DNA of 6,826 nucleotides from Thiotrichaceae bacterium (GCA_002746365.1 NVWZ01000016.1:41784-48609), one strand, 5' to 3'; shown: positions 1 through 6,217, counted from the first letter of the stretch. A program made the numbers and translations. The notes: generated by a model from the sequence alone, not told the origin.

Positions 1-465
1 CACGAGGAACATATTGAGCAGGTCTTCGACTTCAAAAACCGGTTTGTTGGGTAAATCTTCTTCTTTGTTATGGATGATCTGGCTGGCTTTTATCTCGGCT
101 ATGCCCCAGACGGGTATTTCTGGTAAGGGTGTATAAATAAGATCGACCAGCGACTGAATTTGTTTATCATTTAGTATTTCTTTGTAGGCAGGCATCTGTG
201 TCGCTATACGACCATTTTTAATTACCTCAATAGCCGCTTTCTTGCGCAGACGTTTCAGGTTTTCTGGTAATAGTGCAGGTCCCATGCCGCCGAGGCGGTA
301 TGCGTTGTGACATGCAGCGCAGTTATCCTGATAGAGTTTGTCGGTGTTACCGCTTTGGGCGCTGGCGTGAGATTTTTCCGGAAACAAAAGGTAAACAAGT
401 GCAATGATGGCAAAAATCAGTGCGACTTTAAATAGGATAATTTTAGCTATTGTGGAACGTTTCAT
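1..465 (-). CDS. nirN: NirN, haem d1 maturation cytochrome (N-terminal 155 residues, gene cut by window edge)
   Basis: NirN is a periplasmic c-type cytochrome with a d1-type beta-propeller; in Pseudomonas it dehydrogenates dihydro-haem d1 in the last step of making the NirS cofactor (family knowledge). Visible here: a hydrophobic N-terminal signal or anchor (about residues 8-28, with a possible cleavage after SHA at 34), a single CAACH haem motif at 49-53, the stretch RLGGMGPALLPENL at 57-70, and MPAY with the likely axial Met91. IYTPLPEIPVWG at 110-121 then leads into the start of the d1 propeller (PVF...LNMFLV) at the edge. These blocks resemble NirN more than NirS. The propeller, and any residue that would prove activity, lies outside the window. 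It starts 25 bases after the cupredoxin stop, so the two are probably co-transcribed. No clear Shine-Dalgarno precedes ATG 465; the leader is CA-rich, and no better in-frame start is visible. A NirN/NirF-like paralogue is the main alternative. Confidence 0.85.
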   Translation of the reverse strand, partial: MKRSTIAKIILFKVALIFAIIALVYLLFPEKSHASAQSGNTDKLYQDNCAACHNAYRLGGMGPALLPENLKRLRKKAAIEVIKNGRIATQMPAYKEILNDKQIQSLVDLIYTPLPEIPVWGIAEIKASQIIHNKEEDLPNKPVFEVEDLLNMFLV

Positions 466-490
466 TTTTATAGTGGTGGTTGTGGTTGTA

Positions 491-817
491 TTATTTTATT
501 ACATGGACAATGCCGGTCATTTCGGGATGCGGGCCGCAACGGTAAGGAAAAGAACCCGTTTGTGTAAATTCGCGTTCATGAAATTCATCGGGAAAAAAAT
601 AATCACTTTCTTCCTCGCCCAGAGCTTCGAACCAGACGCTATGAAACTGACGTTTTTCACGGTTTTCCCAGCGCACGGTCTGGCCGCGTTTGATGGTGAT
701 TTCCTGTGGGATGAATTTGAACTTTTTGATGGTGACCAGAGGGTTTTCTTCTCCAGCAATGGCTACAGGATTAATAGTAAACAACATAAAAATTAGTAAC
801 AGTGATTGCCATTTCAT
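491..817 (-). CDS. Periplasmic cupredoxin (amicyanin/plastocyanin-like type-1 copper protein)
   Basis: A 108-residue blue-copper protein, probably a soluble periplasmic one-electron carrier. The signal peptide covers residues 1-21 (MKW..., cleavage likely after AIA). Four type-1 copper ligands are visible: His59 (in FHSVWF), Cys94, His97 and Met100 in CGPHPEM. The short Cys-x2-His-x2-Met loop is the spacing found in amicyanin, shorter than in plastocyanin or pseudoazurin (family knowledge). An acidic stretch (GEEESDYFFPDEF, 67-79) lies between the first and second ligand regions and could be a docking surface (inference). The start is ATG 817, because GAGGA lies 7 bases upstream and the signal peptide begins there; an in-frame ATG at 847 would add ten polar residues ahead of it. 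Its place between the multihaem cytochrome and nirN suggests a role in feeding NirS or the haem d1 enzymes, but no partner is proven. Copper storage or sensing is an alternative. Confidence 0.88.
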   Translation of the reverse strand: MKWQSLLLIFMLFTINPVAIAGEENPLVTIKKFKFIPQEITIKRGQTVRWENREKRQFHSVWFEALGEEESDYFFPDEFHEREFTQTGSFPYRCGPHPEMTGIVHVIK

Positions 818-824
818 GATTGTG

Positions 825-829
825 TCCTC
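825..829 (-). promoter_or_regulatory. Ribosome binding site of the cupredoxin gene
   Basis: GAGGA on the minus strand, 7 bases before ATG 817. It decides the start in favour of 817 over the upstream in-frame ATG at 847, which would put this site inside the coding region. Confidence 0.75.
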
Positions 830-875
830 AGGGTTGCGTTGTAACATTGACCACGTGTTTATGTTTTAGCGCTGG

Positions 876-940
876 ATCGCGGTTTGCAAACCGCTCCTAC
901 CAATACGCACCCACTGTAGGAGTGGATTGTAATCCGCGAT
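876..940. repeat. REPIN-like pair of inverted REP elements
   Basis: Two 25-base units face each other across a 15-base spacer: 876-900 (minus orientation) and 916-940 (plus orientation). They match at 21 of 25 positions when one is reverse-complemented. Each begins with GTAGGAG and ends with CGCGAT, with a small palindrome between (GCGGTTTGCAAACCGC at 879-894; GGATTGTAATCC at 924-935). Two of the four differences are paired, so the stem is kept. A GTAG head followed by an imperfect palindrome is the hallmark of REP elements mobilised by RAYT (TnpA-REP) transposases. No such transposase is in the window. It lies between the multihaem gene's terminator and the cupredoxin start. Confidence 0.8.
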
Positions 941-983
941 TTGTATTCAGGTTTAACACGACGGTAATATAATTACAGTATAC

Positions 984-1016
984 AAAAAAGGCCGCAGGCT
1001 ATACAGCCCACGACCC
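984..1016 (-). terminator. Rho-independent terminator of the multihaem cytochrome gene
   Basis: On the minus strand an 11-pair stem (1015-1005 with 1000-990, including three G-T wobbles) closes on the four-base loop GTAT and is followed directly by six T residues (989-984). It begins 35 bases after the stop codon at 1051. The wobbles and the position of the T-run make it directional: it reads only for leftward transcription. It implies that the cupredoxin-nirN pair has its own promoter or depends on read-through. Confidence 0.8.
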
Positions 1017-1050
1017 AAAACTTTGTTAGATAGGTTTATTTAGCCTACCT

Positions 1051-2835
1051 TCATTTAGCAATGGCATTAATCTCAGCATCTTCATCATCAAAGCCAAGTT
1101 TAAAGCCTAATGAAACATGATGGAAACGGCTGTAGCTGTAATCATCGTGAATGGCAAAGCCGATGTTATACCATTGATCAAGTGCCATGCTTACATCCCC
1201 CGGTTGGTCTGAAAGCAGTTTGCGTTTCATCTCAACGGTCCATACACCGTCTTTTAGATTACCTAAGAATTCGACACCCTGACCACCGCTCATGATACGC
1301 TCGGCAAGGATGTGGCCATCTTCAGATTCTCCGGTGCCGGATTTATAGCGCAGTAAATCCATAAAGGTACCGCTATCCATTAACGCCTGTATTTCGGCCT
1401 CATCTTTCAGTTTGTCCCATCCACCTCGTTTTTTACCGCCTTTGCCGTCGATTTCAATTTCAGTCCGGCTTTCTTTCAGGTATTTGGTGAAACCACCGCT
1501 CATGTCCAGTTGTTTTGATAATGGCCCCGTCTTTGCTGAATCATCAGGCTGATGCGGCATATAGTTATTGTCGTGATGACATGACTGCCAGCATCCTGCA
1601 CGTTCTGCATATTCTACTTTAGGGTCATCCTCATTGTCGGTTGATAGCATAACGGCCAGTTTGATCTGATTTTCTTTGTCCATCTTGCCACCATCGAAAA
1701 ATGGGACCTCTACATGATCGCTATCTTCCCACTGGAACTGCATATACAGGTAGTCTGCATCATGTGCGGCTTTGATGTTAACCAGTATGCTGCCACGTTT
1801 GCCGGGAATAGGTGTGGGCTCAACTTTGTCTCCGGTCACAATCAGGTCACCAATGTCAACTTCTTCATCTAAATGGCAATCATAACAACGGTCTCCGTGA
1901 TTAAAGGCACGTTTACCACCGTGGTCGCTACCTTTTAGTACCCACTCCATTGACGCCTGACCTGGGAAAAACAGGGTGATGGGCGCGGCTTCTATGCTGC
2001 TCCAGTCCATACCAAAGCCCTCCGCAGTGCCTGCGGATGCTGTTGAGACTGGTTTGTCTGCTGCAGGTTTGTCAACTGCAGGCGCCGGTGCTGCCTTAGC
2101 CGTTGTGGCTGCTGCTTTTGTCTTTTTGTCTTTTTTGGCTTTTATTTCTGAGTTTAACTTCATCCCGTTATCAATATATTGCTGCCACTGTGGCGCGATA
2201 GGGCGAATGTTCTCAGGAATCGGTTTCGACATTTCTTCCAGTTCTTCTTCGCTGAGTTTGTCATGGACTTTTTTATGTGCGATACCTTGATGGCAGTCGA
2301 TACAGGTATTGCCATCCACCATCGCAGTCGCATGTTGTTTTCGAGCACGTTTCTTTTGATCTTCCGGTTTCATTGAATCGAAATTGTGGCAGTTTCTACA
2401 CTCACGTGAATCCGTATTTTTCATTGCCCGCCAGACATTTTTAGCCAGGTGTAAGCGTTTTTCGTTAAACTTTTCCGGGGTATCAATGGTACCGAGTGCC
2501 TTGTGGTATAACTCTCGACTGGCCTGAACTTTACGGACCACTTTGTGTATCCATGGATCGGGGACATGACAATCGGAGCAGGAAGCTCGAACACCACTGC
2601 GGTTAGTGAAGTGGACGGTATGTGTGTATTCCTGATAAACATTTTCTTCCATTTCATGACAGGAAATACAAAATTCCATGGTATTGGTTACTTCCATGGC
2701 AGTATTAAACCCGCCCCAGAAAATGACACCGACTGCCATAAAAAATAATGCTGCGCCAAGTGTGGCTCCGAACAGAACCTTGCGTGACATTAAACCGAAT
2801 TTTTTGTTTACCAACTTTGATTGTGAGTGGGCCAT
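1051..2835 (-). CDS. Membrane-anchored multihaem cytochrome: NapC/NirT tetrahaem domain fused to an ethylbenzene-dehydrogenase-like haem domain
   Basis: A 594-residue protein. One N-terminal transmembrane anchor (about 19-42) precedes a NapC/NirT domain with four CxxCH motifs: CISCH 56-60 (followed by the conserved EM), CSDCH 86-90, CRNCH 146-150 and CIDCH 178-182. NapC/NirT proteins oxidise membrane quinol and hand electrons to periplasmic reductases (family knowledge). An Ala/Pro/Lys linker (about 233-268) joins it to a C-terminal domain (about 285-590) resembling the haem-binding domain of ethylbenzene dehydrogenase-related proteins. That domain has a fifth motif, CYDCH 317-321, and an unusual CWQSCH 415-420, with three residues between the cysteines. 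Total haem count is five or six. The start ATG 2835 has AAGGTG about 10 bases upstream; no ribosome site supports the later Met16. It lies downstream of nirS, separated by a terminator, so transcription may be partly independent. Likely role: electron supply to NirS (inference). The symbol nirT is avoided because of the extra domain. Confidence 0.88.
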   Translation of the reverse strand: MAHSQSKLVNKKFGLMSRKVLFGATLGAALFFMAVGVIFWGGFNTAMEVTNTMEFCISCHEMEENVYQEYTHTVHFTNRSGVRASCSDCHVPDPWIHKVVRKVQASRELYHKALGTIDTPEKFNEKRLHLAKNVWRAMKNTDSRECRNCHNFDSMKPEDQKKRARKQHATAMVDGNTCIDCHQGIAHKKVHDKLSEEELEEMSKPIPENIRPIAPQWQQYIDNGMKLNSEIKAKKDKKTKAAATTAKAAPAPAVDKPAADKPVSTASAGTAEGFGMDWSSIEAAPITLFFPGQASMEWVLKGSDHGGKRAFNHGDRCYDCHLDEEVDIGDLIVTGDKVEPTPIPGKRGSILVNIKAAHDADYLYMQFQWEDSDHVEVPFFDGGKMDKENQIKLAVMLSTDNEDDPKVEYAERAGCWQSCHHDNNYMPHQPDDSAKTGPLSKQLDMSGGFTKYLKESRTEIEIDGKGGKKRGGWDKLKDEAEIQALMDSGTFMDLLRYKSGTGESEDGHILAERIMSGGQGVEFLGNLKDGVWTVEMKRKLLSDQPGDVSMALDQWYNIGFAIHDDYSYSRFHHVSLGFKLGFDDEDAEINAIAK

Positions 2836-2907
2836 GGTTTAGAGTCACCTTGCTGTTGATTTACTATTTTTAAACTTTAGGGTGCGCGCAATTAATTGAG
2901 CTGCCCT

Positions 2908-2949
2908 TTATTACATAAGAAACCTTTTTCGAAGTTTCTGGTGTAATAA
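2908..2949. repeat. Imperfect 16-bp inverted repeat upstream of the multihaem gene
   Basis: Arms 2908-2923 and 2934-2949 (TTATTACATAAGAAAC and GTTTCTGGTGTAATAA) pair at 14 of 16 positions, plus one G-T wobble on the plus strand, around a 10-base loop. It sits after the nirS terminator and 73 bases before the multihaem start. It lacks the GC-rich stem and T-tract of a terminator. It may be an operator, an RNA-processing hairpin or a remnant of a small repeat; nothing seen decides between these. Confidence 0.6.
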
Positions 2950-2964
2950 GTGAATAGTTTTTTG

Positions 2965-3002
2965 TATAAAAGAAGGGCGGATATACGTCTGCACATCCGC
3001 CC
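2965..3002 (-). terminator. Rho-independent terminator after nirS
   Basis: On the minus strand GGGCGGATGT (3002-2993) pairs with ATATCCGCCC (2984-2975) in ten pairs with one G-T wobble, loop of eight bases, followed by the T-rich run TTCTTTTAT. It begins 32 bases after the nirS stop, so it should end or weaken transcription before the multihaem gene, leaving nirS the more abundant message. Confidence 0.8.
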
Positions 3003-3033
3003 ACTTACTTTTAGTTAATAACTGGGCTATCCA

Positions 3034-4701
3034 TTAAGTTACATGGTTAACACGGTTATACACGTTGAACTTACCTGTTGGAGCGTAGAGTCCTTTAACA
3101 CGTGCTTTTTCTTTCAGCGTTTTGGCATCATAGATAACCATTTCACCATTGGGTTTCAGGCTGGTTGAACGATTCCAGATAGATACCCAAACTTCATCAC
3201 CTGCCTGGTTGAACTCGAAGTGAACAGCAACATAGCCTTTTTTCTCGGTTACACGAATGGTTTTAACAACCTTACGAGTTTTTTTGTCGAGAATTTTGAT
3301 GGATTGCTGTACTTCAGGTTCTGGATGCAAGGTCTGATCCATCCATACATAATCGCTCTTAGGATGGGTGCGCAGGAATACGCCAGGGCCGTCGGTATCA
3401 ACGGTGTAACAGATCTTCCAGGCTTCGTCTTTATGGCCTTTTTTATCGTTACCCCAAACGGTGAGTTTGCCTACACCAAGGTGAACGGTTCCGCCGACAG
3501 GGCCACACTTAGGATCAATCCAGTTAGCACCGGGGCCTGGGTGAGGTTTTTTATCGGTTTTAATTAAGGCTTCCAGTTTTTGGGTCTTGGTATCAACCAC
3601 TACCATAGTGTCAGATGCGTTGGCAGCAATTTGGAAATAACGACCGGTAGGGTCGAAGAAACCATCATGCAGATACTTGGCAGTGTCCATCTTAGTGATT
3701 TTGAGGTTATCAATATCATCATAATGAACCTGCCACATCTGACCTAGTTCTTTCATGGCAACCAGCCAACTGCTATCGTGCGGGGTGTCATAAATAGCCG
3801 CAACACGAGATTCGTTGACATAATCACCATCAATGTTAACACCACGTGAAGAAACGACTTTTAGAGGTTCCATGGTTGCGGCTTCCAGAATAACGAAATG
3901 TGGAGGCCAGTAACCACCGCCAATAACGTATTTACCATCACCTGATACGGCGACATCGCGTGCATCATAAGCAATCTGTGTTGAAGCGATAATCATGTTG
4001 TCCGGTGTTTGCCATAAATCGAGTTTGGTCATCAAGCCATCACGACCCATGGTGTACCAGAAACGACCGGGGTTTTTAGCAGGTTTAGTGGCTTTATTTT
4101 TTTCAACGGTTTTTAGAACGTGTACTGCATAGCCTGTTTTAACACGGGCAAAGACTTCTTTTTTGTCACCATCCATAATAACGACATTACCGGCATCACG
4201 TTCGATAGCAATGAAGAAGTTTTTCCAGTTACGATTATGTAAGGGCTTTGTAGGATAGTCCTCTGGTTTTACATAAACCTTATGACGCTCTTTCATTAAT
4301 GCCAGTGACATTTCGGGTGGAATAGGCGGTTCCATCTGGATGTAACGTGCCAGTATGTTAATTTCTTTCTTGGATAGAATATTATCAAAGTTGTTCATAC
4401 CACCTTCGGTGCCGAGAGTGATAATTTTTTCTAGACGTTTTGTACCTTTCTTAAGTGTGCCTTTAGATTTTTTTGCTTTATTTGGATGTGGCTCCAGATT
4501 GCCACCGGTAGCACCGACGCGCAAAACACCATGACAACCTGCACATTGCTGGAAGTATAGGGATTTTGCCGTTTCAAAATCAGCATCGTTAAGTGGCTCA
4601 AAGGCTTTCTTTTTAGCGAAAGCTACGCCCGAAGACGCTGCCATGCCTACGAAAACAGCAAGTGCTACCGCTCCGTATTTTGAGGTGTGTTTTAGTTTCA
4701 T
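3034..4701 (-). CDS. nirS: Cytochrome cd1 nitrite reductase (nitrite to nitric oxide)
   Basis: NirS is the periplasmic dimeric enzyme that reduces nitrite to nitric oxide in denitrification. The 555-residue precursor is close to the usual family length. A Sec signal ends near AFA (29). The cytochrome c domain has CAGCH 53-57 and the GGMNNF block with likely axial Met102. The eight-bladed d1 propeller follows, beginning around 140. Proximal His194 (GYAVH) and the two distal, catalytic histidines His345 (YLHDG) and His387 (KPHPGPGAN) are present, with the 42-residue spacing I recall for the Pseudomonas pair His327/His369. The C-terminal blocks DEVWVSIWN and APTGKFNVYN also fit. A Lys-rich stretch (75-92) lies in the c domain. 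The start is ATG 4701 with AGGAG 9 bases upstream; a TTG at 4704 is possible. An FNR/DNR-type promoter precedes it and a terminator follows. All key residues are kept, so it should be active once NirN and the other haem d1 enzymes supply the cofactor. Confidence 0.95.
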   Translation of the reverse strand: MKLKHTSKYGAVALAVFVGMAASSGVAFAKKKAFEPLNDADFETAKSLYFQQCAGCHGVLRVGATGGNLEPHPNKAKKSKGTLKKGTKRLEKIITLGTEGGMNNFDNILSKKEINILARYIQMEPPIPPEMSLALMKERHKVYVKPEDYPTKPLHNRNWKNFFIAIERDAGNVVIMDGDKKEVFARVKTGYAVHVLKTVEKNKATKPAKNPGRFWYTMGRDGLMTKLDLWQTPDNMIIASTQIAYDARDVAVSGDGKYVIGGGYWPPHFVILEAATMEPLKVVSSRGVNIDGDYVNESRVAAIYDTPHDSSWLVAMKELGQMWQVHYDDIDNLKITKMDTAKYLHDGFFDPTGRYFQIAANASDTMVVVDTKTQKLEALIKTDKKPHPGPGANWIDPKCGPVGGTVHLGVGKLTVWGNDKKGHKDEAWKICYTVDTDGPGVFLRTHPKSDYVWMDQTLHPEPEVQQSIKILDKKTRKVVKTIRVTEKKGYVAVHFEFNQAGDEVWVSIWNRSTSLKPNGEMVIYDAKTLKEKARVKGLYAPTGKFNVYNRVNHVT

Positions 4702-4710
4702 CAATTTTGA

Positions 4711-4715
4711 CTCCT
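4711..4715 (-). promoter_or_regulatory. Ribosome binding site of nirS
   Basis: AGGAG on the minus strand. It is 9 bases from ATG 4701 and 6 bases from an in-frame TTG at 4704. Both distances work, but ATG is the stronger start codon and opens a normal signal peptide (MKLKH...), so 4701 is chosen. Confidence 0.75.
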
Positions 4716-4763
4716 ACTCGATAGTAAAATATTTTTCATTTTGTAATTACTTTTATGATTCGA

Positions 4764-4812
4764 CAACAAGACAGTAAACCTGTGTAGACAATTTGTGATT
4801 GACTTACATCAA
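4764..4812 (-). promoter_or_regulatory. nirS promoter with FNR/DNR-type box at -41.5
   Basis: The box TTGATGTAAGTCAA (minus strand, 4812-4799) matches the FNR/DNR/NNR consensus TTGAT-N4-ATCAA except for one base in the right half (GTCAA). If the class II distance of 41.5 bases from box centre to transcription start is applied, the start falls at 4764 and the -10 hexamer at 4776-4771. That hexamer reads TACTGT, a TANNNT match, at exactly the expected place. There is no obvious -35 element apart from the box, as expected for an activator-dependent promoter. Regulation by low oxygen and nitric oxide through a Crp/FNR-family protein is thus likely; which member cannot be told from the site alone. 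The leader would be about 60 bases. Confidence 0.75.
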
Positions 4813-4860
4813 GCTAAACTTCCAATAACGGATATTGATATAGTCTGACTTGAAGCTGAA

Positions 4861-4874
4861 TTGATGTAGGTCAA
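4861..4874. promoter_or_regulatory. Second FNR/DNR-type box, distal
   Basis: TTGATGTAGGTCAA on the plus strand; reverse-complemented it differs from the plus-strand proximal box at one of 14 bases. Its centre is 62 bases upstream of the proximal box, placing it at -103.5 from the predicted nirS start, on nearly the same helix face. It may be a class I activator site or serve looping. No gene on the other side would use it, since the porin gene points toward it. Confidence 0.65.
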
Positions 4875-4972
4875 ATAAAGGACTATCTCAAAAACAATAT
4901 CGAGAGTAAAAAGAGAGGGGGATTGAGTGATAGTGACTAATTTATGATACTTCGTGCAAAGTTCTCTGCTAA

Positions 4973-4998
4973 GAAATTATAAATTGCCATCCGTGGCA
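4973..4998 (-). terminator. Weak candidate terminator after the porin gene
   Basis: TGCCA and TGGCA (4998-4994, 4989-4985 on the minus strand) form a five-pair stem around CGGA, followed by an AT-rich but broken T-run (ATTTATAATTTC). It begins 33 bases after the porin stop. The short stem makes it marginal; it may belong to a larger fold that includes 5005-5030. Confidence 0.35.
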
Positions 4999-5030
4999 TG
5001 CAGGAGTCCCTTCGGTCAGCTATGACAGGG

Positions 5031-6176
5031 TTAGAAAACGAATTGAGTTTGCAGGAATAGTTCGTCTTCATCTTTGTTTTCGACGCCGTTAAGGTTTTCA
5101 CCCATCCTGTAACTTAACTGAACTTTAGTGTCGTGTTTATTGATGAACCAGTTCACACCGACAGAGGATCGGTTCCATTCAGTGGCATAACCATCAGCGT
5201 CCTGCGTCTGATATCCGGCAACCACTTCGATGGTATTGTTGATCATGTAGCCGCCTTCGATAGAAGCGTTAGTTAATGTGGTACTTCCGTTTTCGTATAA
5301 ACCACCGGTAAAGGCTGACTCTACTGTGTCTGCATCAAATGAGTTGTATTGCGCGTCGATAGAAAAGCCGGCTGTGCGAAATGCGCCACTTACTTCGAGG
5401 CCCGTTACTGAATCAATATCGGCTTTACTGGTAGCACCTGGAGTCAAGGTATTATTGTCGTCATCATTGCTCCATGTGTATGCAGCGATACCGATTGTTG
5501 CTTTGGTTTTGCCTGAGAAATCACCCTGGGCAAATTTCAGCTTGCCAAAAGGATGATAATCAATGCGTCCACCGACCATAAAACCATCATTAAAGTCATC
5601 ATTACGATTTACCGGTGTATCAAAATCCAGTTTCTTCGCATCAGGATCGATGGAGGCAATAGTACCTGATGCGCCCCAGGTTACTTTTTTGCTATCTGTA
5701 TGACCGGTTAAGTGAACACCAACATTGCGATCAGGCGTGCCATAGTTGTGATCTCCTACAAAGCTACGTTCGACTAGTTGTTGTTTTTTAGAAGAGGTAA
5801 GAAACTCACGTGAAAACGGGAAGTTGGCGTTACCGATAGTAACTTTTGTATTTTTGTAACCCTTATACTGGAAATAAGCATCTTTTATCGCAATCTCGTT
5901 TTCTTCTTCAGCTTTACCCATGTCCCACTGAATTTTTGCTTTCCAATCCTTGTGAGTGCTTCCCTCAATAAAGGGTCTTAGGCGTCTGAAAAAAATTTCG
6001 TCAGTGCTGTCTCCATCATCAGGGTCTGCCTGATGATATTGAAGTTGGATGCGACCACCCACTTTTAAATAGTTATCACCTTCTTTATAAGTGATGCCAC
6101 CTGCATAAGTTGATACGGGTGTAGCGATCGCTGAAAGAACAGCTAAGGTTAAAATGTTTTTTGTTGCACAATGCAT
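5031..6176 (-). CDS. Outer-membrane porin of the OprO/OprP (phosphate-selective porin) family
   Basis: A 381-residue beta-barrel protein, somewhat shorter than OprP. The signal peptide ends after TYA (25). The family-like N-terminal part includes LKVGGRIQLQYHQ (37-49), FFRRLRPFIEG and the block IGNANFPFSREFLTSS (about 114-129), resembling the first strands of OprO/OprP porins. The remainder alternates polar and hydrophobic residues with Asp/Asn-rich loops, and the chain ends in FVF, a C-terminal Phe that the BAM machinery recognises (family knowledge). Many family members carry the phosphate-selective label without proof; the basic phosphate-binding residues of OprP cannot be assigned here, so the substrate is open. 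Uptake of nitrite, nitrate or other anions would fit the neighbours but is only inference. Start ATG 6176 has GGAG 7 bases upstream. It is followed by the nirS control region, so co-transcription with nirS is doubtful. Confidence 0.85.
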   Translation of the reverse strand: MHCATKNILTLAVLSAIATPVSTYAGGITYKEGDNYLKVGGRIQLQYHQADPDDGDSTDEIFFRRLRPFIEGSTHKDWKAKIQWDMGKAEEENEIAIKDAYFQYKGYKNTKVTIGNANFPFSREFLTSSKKQQLVERSFVGDHNYGTPDRNVGVHLTGHTDSKKVTWGASGTIASIDPDAKKLDFDTPVNRNDDFNDGFMVGGRIDYHPFGKLKFAQGDFSGKTKATIGIAAYTWSNDDDNNTLTPGATSKADIDSVTGLEVSGAFRTAGFSIDAQYNSFDADTVESAFTGGLYENGSTTLTNASIEGGYMINNTIEVVAGYQTQDADGYATEWNRSSVGVNWFINKHDTKVQLSYRMGENLNGVENKDEDELFLQTQFVF

Positions 6177-6178
6177 TT

Positions 6179-6217
6179 ATAAACTCCGGTTCATTAAATT
6201 AACGAAAAGGAGTTTAT
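6179..6217 (-). promoter_or_regulatory. Leader hairpin covering the porin ribosome binding site
   Basis: ATAAACTCC (6217-6209 on the minus strand) is a perfect complement of GGAGTTTAT (6187-6179), with a 21-base AT-rich loop. The second arm holds the Shine-Dalgarno GGAG (6187-6184) and ends three bases before the ATG at 6176. If folded in the mRNA it would hide the ribosome site, suggesting translational control. A nine-pair AT-rich stem with a long loop is only moderately stable. Confidence 0.5.

Larger units (their letters stand above)
4705..5030. other. 326-base control region between porin and nirS
   Basis: There is no credible gene on either strand. From the porin side it holds a weak hairpin (4985-4998), a featureless purine-rich stretch (about 4875-4980), an inverted pair of FNR/DNR-type boxes (4799-4874), the probable nirS promoter, and an AT-rich leader with the palindrome AAAATATTTT (4726-4735). 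The parts are given as separate entries. Confidence 0.7.

Noticed and set aside
404..796. 130-residue open frame on the plus strand
   Set aside because: It lies antisense to nirN and the cupredoxin, both of which have clear signal peptides and cofactor motifs. Its sequence shows no recognisable domain.
818..847. Upstream in-frame ATG for the cupredoxin
   Set aside because: It would add ten polar residues before a complete signal peptide and place the GAGGA ribosome site inside the gene.
1976..2290. 104-residue plus-strand frame with a hydrophobic stretch
   Set aside because: It is the complement of the Ala/Pro/Lys linker of the multihaem protein, which gives an apparent Ala/Val-rich, membrane-like sequence. 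The real gene on the other strand explains it.
2847..2865. TTGAT half-site upstream of the multihaem gene
   Set aside because: TTGAT-TTAC is followed by TATTT, not ATCAA; it is a half-site expected by chance in AT-rich sequence.
3220..3567. 115-residue plus-strand frame
   Set aside because: It is fully antisense to the conserved d1 propeller of nirS, with no ribosome site or domain.
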